From positions 1 through 6,292 of the forward strand of contig JALGZO010000549.1 of the NCBI GenBank assembly GCA_025774865.1: a stretch of 6,292 bases of DNA, given 5' to 3'. Made by a program: the position numbers and the translations under genes. The DNA comes from a bacterium. GTDB lineage: Bacteria; ARS69. Below, one piece after another: positions 5,907-6,292 of this stretch. The notes beneath the pieces were generated by a model. It had not been told where the DNA came from. It saw only the letters and a list, made by a program, of their open reading frames with translations, and did no database searches. Numbering within the stretch: the stretch's first letter is position 1; each line of letters starts with the position of its first letter.

Positions 5907-5966
5907 ATGAGGCGTTTCGCGGCGCTGCCTTCATGGTCACCCGGCGAGACGGCGGCCGTCGCGTGA
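5907..5966 (+). CDS. 19-codon leader ORF (possible leader peptide)
   Basis: ATG 5907 to TGA 5966 encodes MRRFAALPSWSPGETAAVA. The main evidence is the ideal ribosome binding site (5894-5900) and the position between a good promoter and the lipoprotein gene, whose ATG is 87 bases past this stop. The peptide has a basic start but no clear membrane segment and no run of repeated amino acids of the classical attenuator type. It could be a leader peptide that couples translation to lipoprotein expression, a small protein, or the remains of a gene broken by a frameshift. A longer overlapping frame (5801-6034) has no good ribosome binding site, and I do not call it. Confidence 0.35.
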   Translation: MRRFAALPSWSPGETAAVA

Positions 5967-5998
5967 CAAAGAGAGGGGAAAGCGAGGCCAACGCTCGA

Positions 5999-6015
5999 GC
6001 CCGGCAGCTGCGGGC
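5999..6015 (+). repeat. Small GC-rich hairpin before the lipoprotein gene
   Basis: GCCCG (5999-6003) pairs with CGGGC (6011-6015) over a 7-base loop, 26 bases ahead of the lipoprotein ribosome binding site. It is a short stem that could form in the leader transcript; its role is unknown. Confidence 0.2.
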
Positions 6016-6040
6016 AAGAGAAGTCGTTCAGTGATTACCG

Positions 6041-6047
6041 AGGGAGG
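6041..6047 (+). promoter_or_regulatory. Ribosome binding site of the lipoprotein gene
   Basis: AGGGAGG lies 6 bases before ATG 6054. It fixes the start codon of the lipoprotein, which is consistent with the signal sequence and lipobox that follow. Confidence 0.7.
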
Positions 6048-6053
6048 CCAAGC

Positions 6054-6292
6054 ATGCGTATTCACGCAGTCGGTGCCGTTGCCGCAGTCTCGCTGGTGCT
6101 TACCGGGTGCTACGTGCAGTCCGTTCATCCGTTACATACGGAAGACAAATTGACCGTCGACCCTGGCCTCGTGGGGACGTGGGCGGACGCGAAAGAGCCC
6201 AGCGAATCAACCGTCATCAAGGCCGAGGGCGACAATTCCTACAAGCTGACGTTCACGGATGACGGCGGACCCTCTGAGTACGAGGGACATCT
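6054..6292 (+). CDS. Lipoprotein of unknown function, lipocalin-like start (partial)
   Basis: The frame opens at ATG 6054 and is still open at the window edge after 79 codons. Residues 1-18 form a lipoprotein signal peptide: a basic Arg2, a hydrophobic stretch AVGAVAAVSLVL, then the lipobox LTGC with the lipidated Cys19. Residue +2 is Tyr rather than Asp, so by the Lol rule known from enterobacteria outer membrane placement is expected. The mature part begins with a short linker (VQSVHPLHTED) and then GLVGTW (38-43), a motif seen at the start of many lipocalin-like or small beta-barrel/sandwich lipoproteins, followed by alternating polar and hydrophobic residues (YKLTFTDDGG) that suggest beta strands. 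The pattern resembles uncharacterised lipoproteins common in environmental Gram-negative phyla. It would be driven by the promoter at 5755-5784, giving a leader of about 260 bases. Confidence 0.75.
   Translation, partial: MRIHAVGAVAAVSLVLTGCYVQSVHPLHTEDKLTVDPGLVGTWADAKEPSESTVIKAEGDNSYKLTFTDDGGPSEYEGH

Larger units (their letters stand above)
5543..6053. other. Divergent intergenic region with a structured leader
   Basis: About 510 bases separate the leftward peptidase gene from the rightward lipoprotein gene. The right half holds a rightward promoter (5755-5784), alternative leader hairpins, a 19-codon ORF with a perfect ribosome binding site, and the lipoprotein ribosome binding site; these are listed separately. 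The left half must contain the peptidase promoter, but I found no convincing -35/-10 pair for it. No larger gene was recognised. Confidence 0.6.

Noticed and set aside
5801-6034. 77-codon frame in the leader of the lipoprotein gene
   Set aside because: Its ATG has no Shine-Dalgarno and lies in the loop of the first leader hairpin; the translation is Arg-rich without domain features. The shorter frame at 5907 has the better start.

Overview
The window looks like chromosomal DNA of a high-GC, probably Gram-negative bacterium. The clues are inference from protein architecture only: a secreted subtilase that ends in a FlgD-like/sorting-type beta domain, and a lipoprotein with a classical lipobox. 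This combination is frequent in environmental lineages such as Candidatus Eisenbacteria, Gemmatimonadota, Acidobacteriota and relatives. No phage, transposon, CRISPR, tRNA or rRNA signature was seen.

Layout, left to right. At 1-38 is the first dozen codons of a leftward gene with a strong ribosome binding site and a hydrophobic N-terminus, cut by the window edge. Bases 39-565 are non-coding and hold several short dyads. At 566-925 (+) is a 119-residue protein that resembles the LpdD-like family (prenylated-flavin chaperone of UbiD-type decarboxylases). Its last 12 codons encode a perfect 14-bp hairpin that sits between it and the convergent gene at 970-2811 (-), a cytoplasmic GH13 alpha-amylase-family glycoside hydrolase with all catalytic residues intact. 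Behind a 238-bp spacer with two hairpins lies 3050-5542 (-), an 830-residue secreted S8 (KP-43-like) serine peptidase that starts at TTG. It has a tandem propeptide-like region and a C-terminal FlgD-like domain. Bases 5543-6053 form the divergent intergenic region. It holds the best promoter in the window (rightward), a leader with mutually exclusive pairings, and a 19-codon ORF behind a perfect Shine-Dalgarno. At 6054 the start of a rightward lipoprotein gene runs off the right edge.

The genes do not form an obvious single pathway. The peptidase and the amylase-family enzyme share a strand and fit a polymer-degrading heterotroph, but the spacer between them argues for at least partly separate transcription. 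I found no convincing new multi-gene system. The most unusual material is non-coding: the putative switchable leader at 5791-5909 and the coding-embedded hairpin at 888-923.
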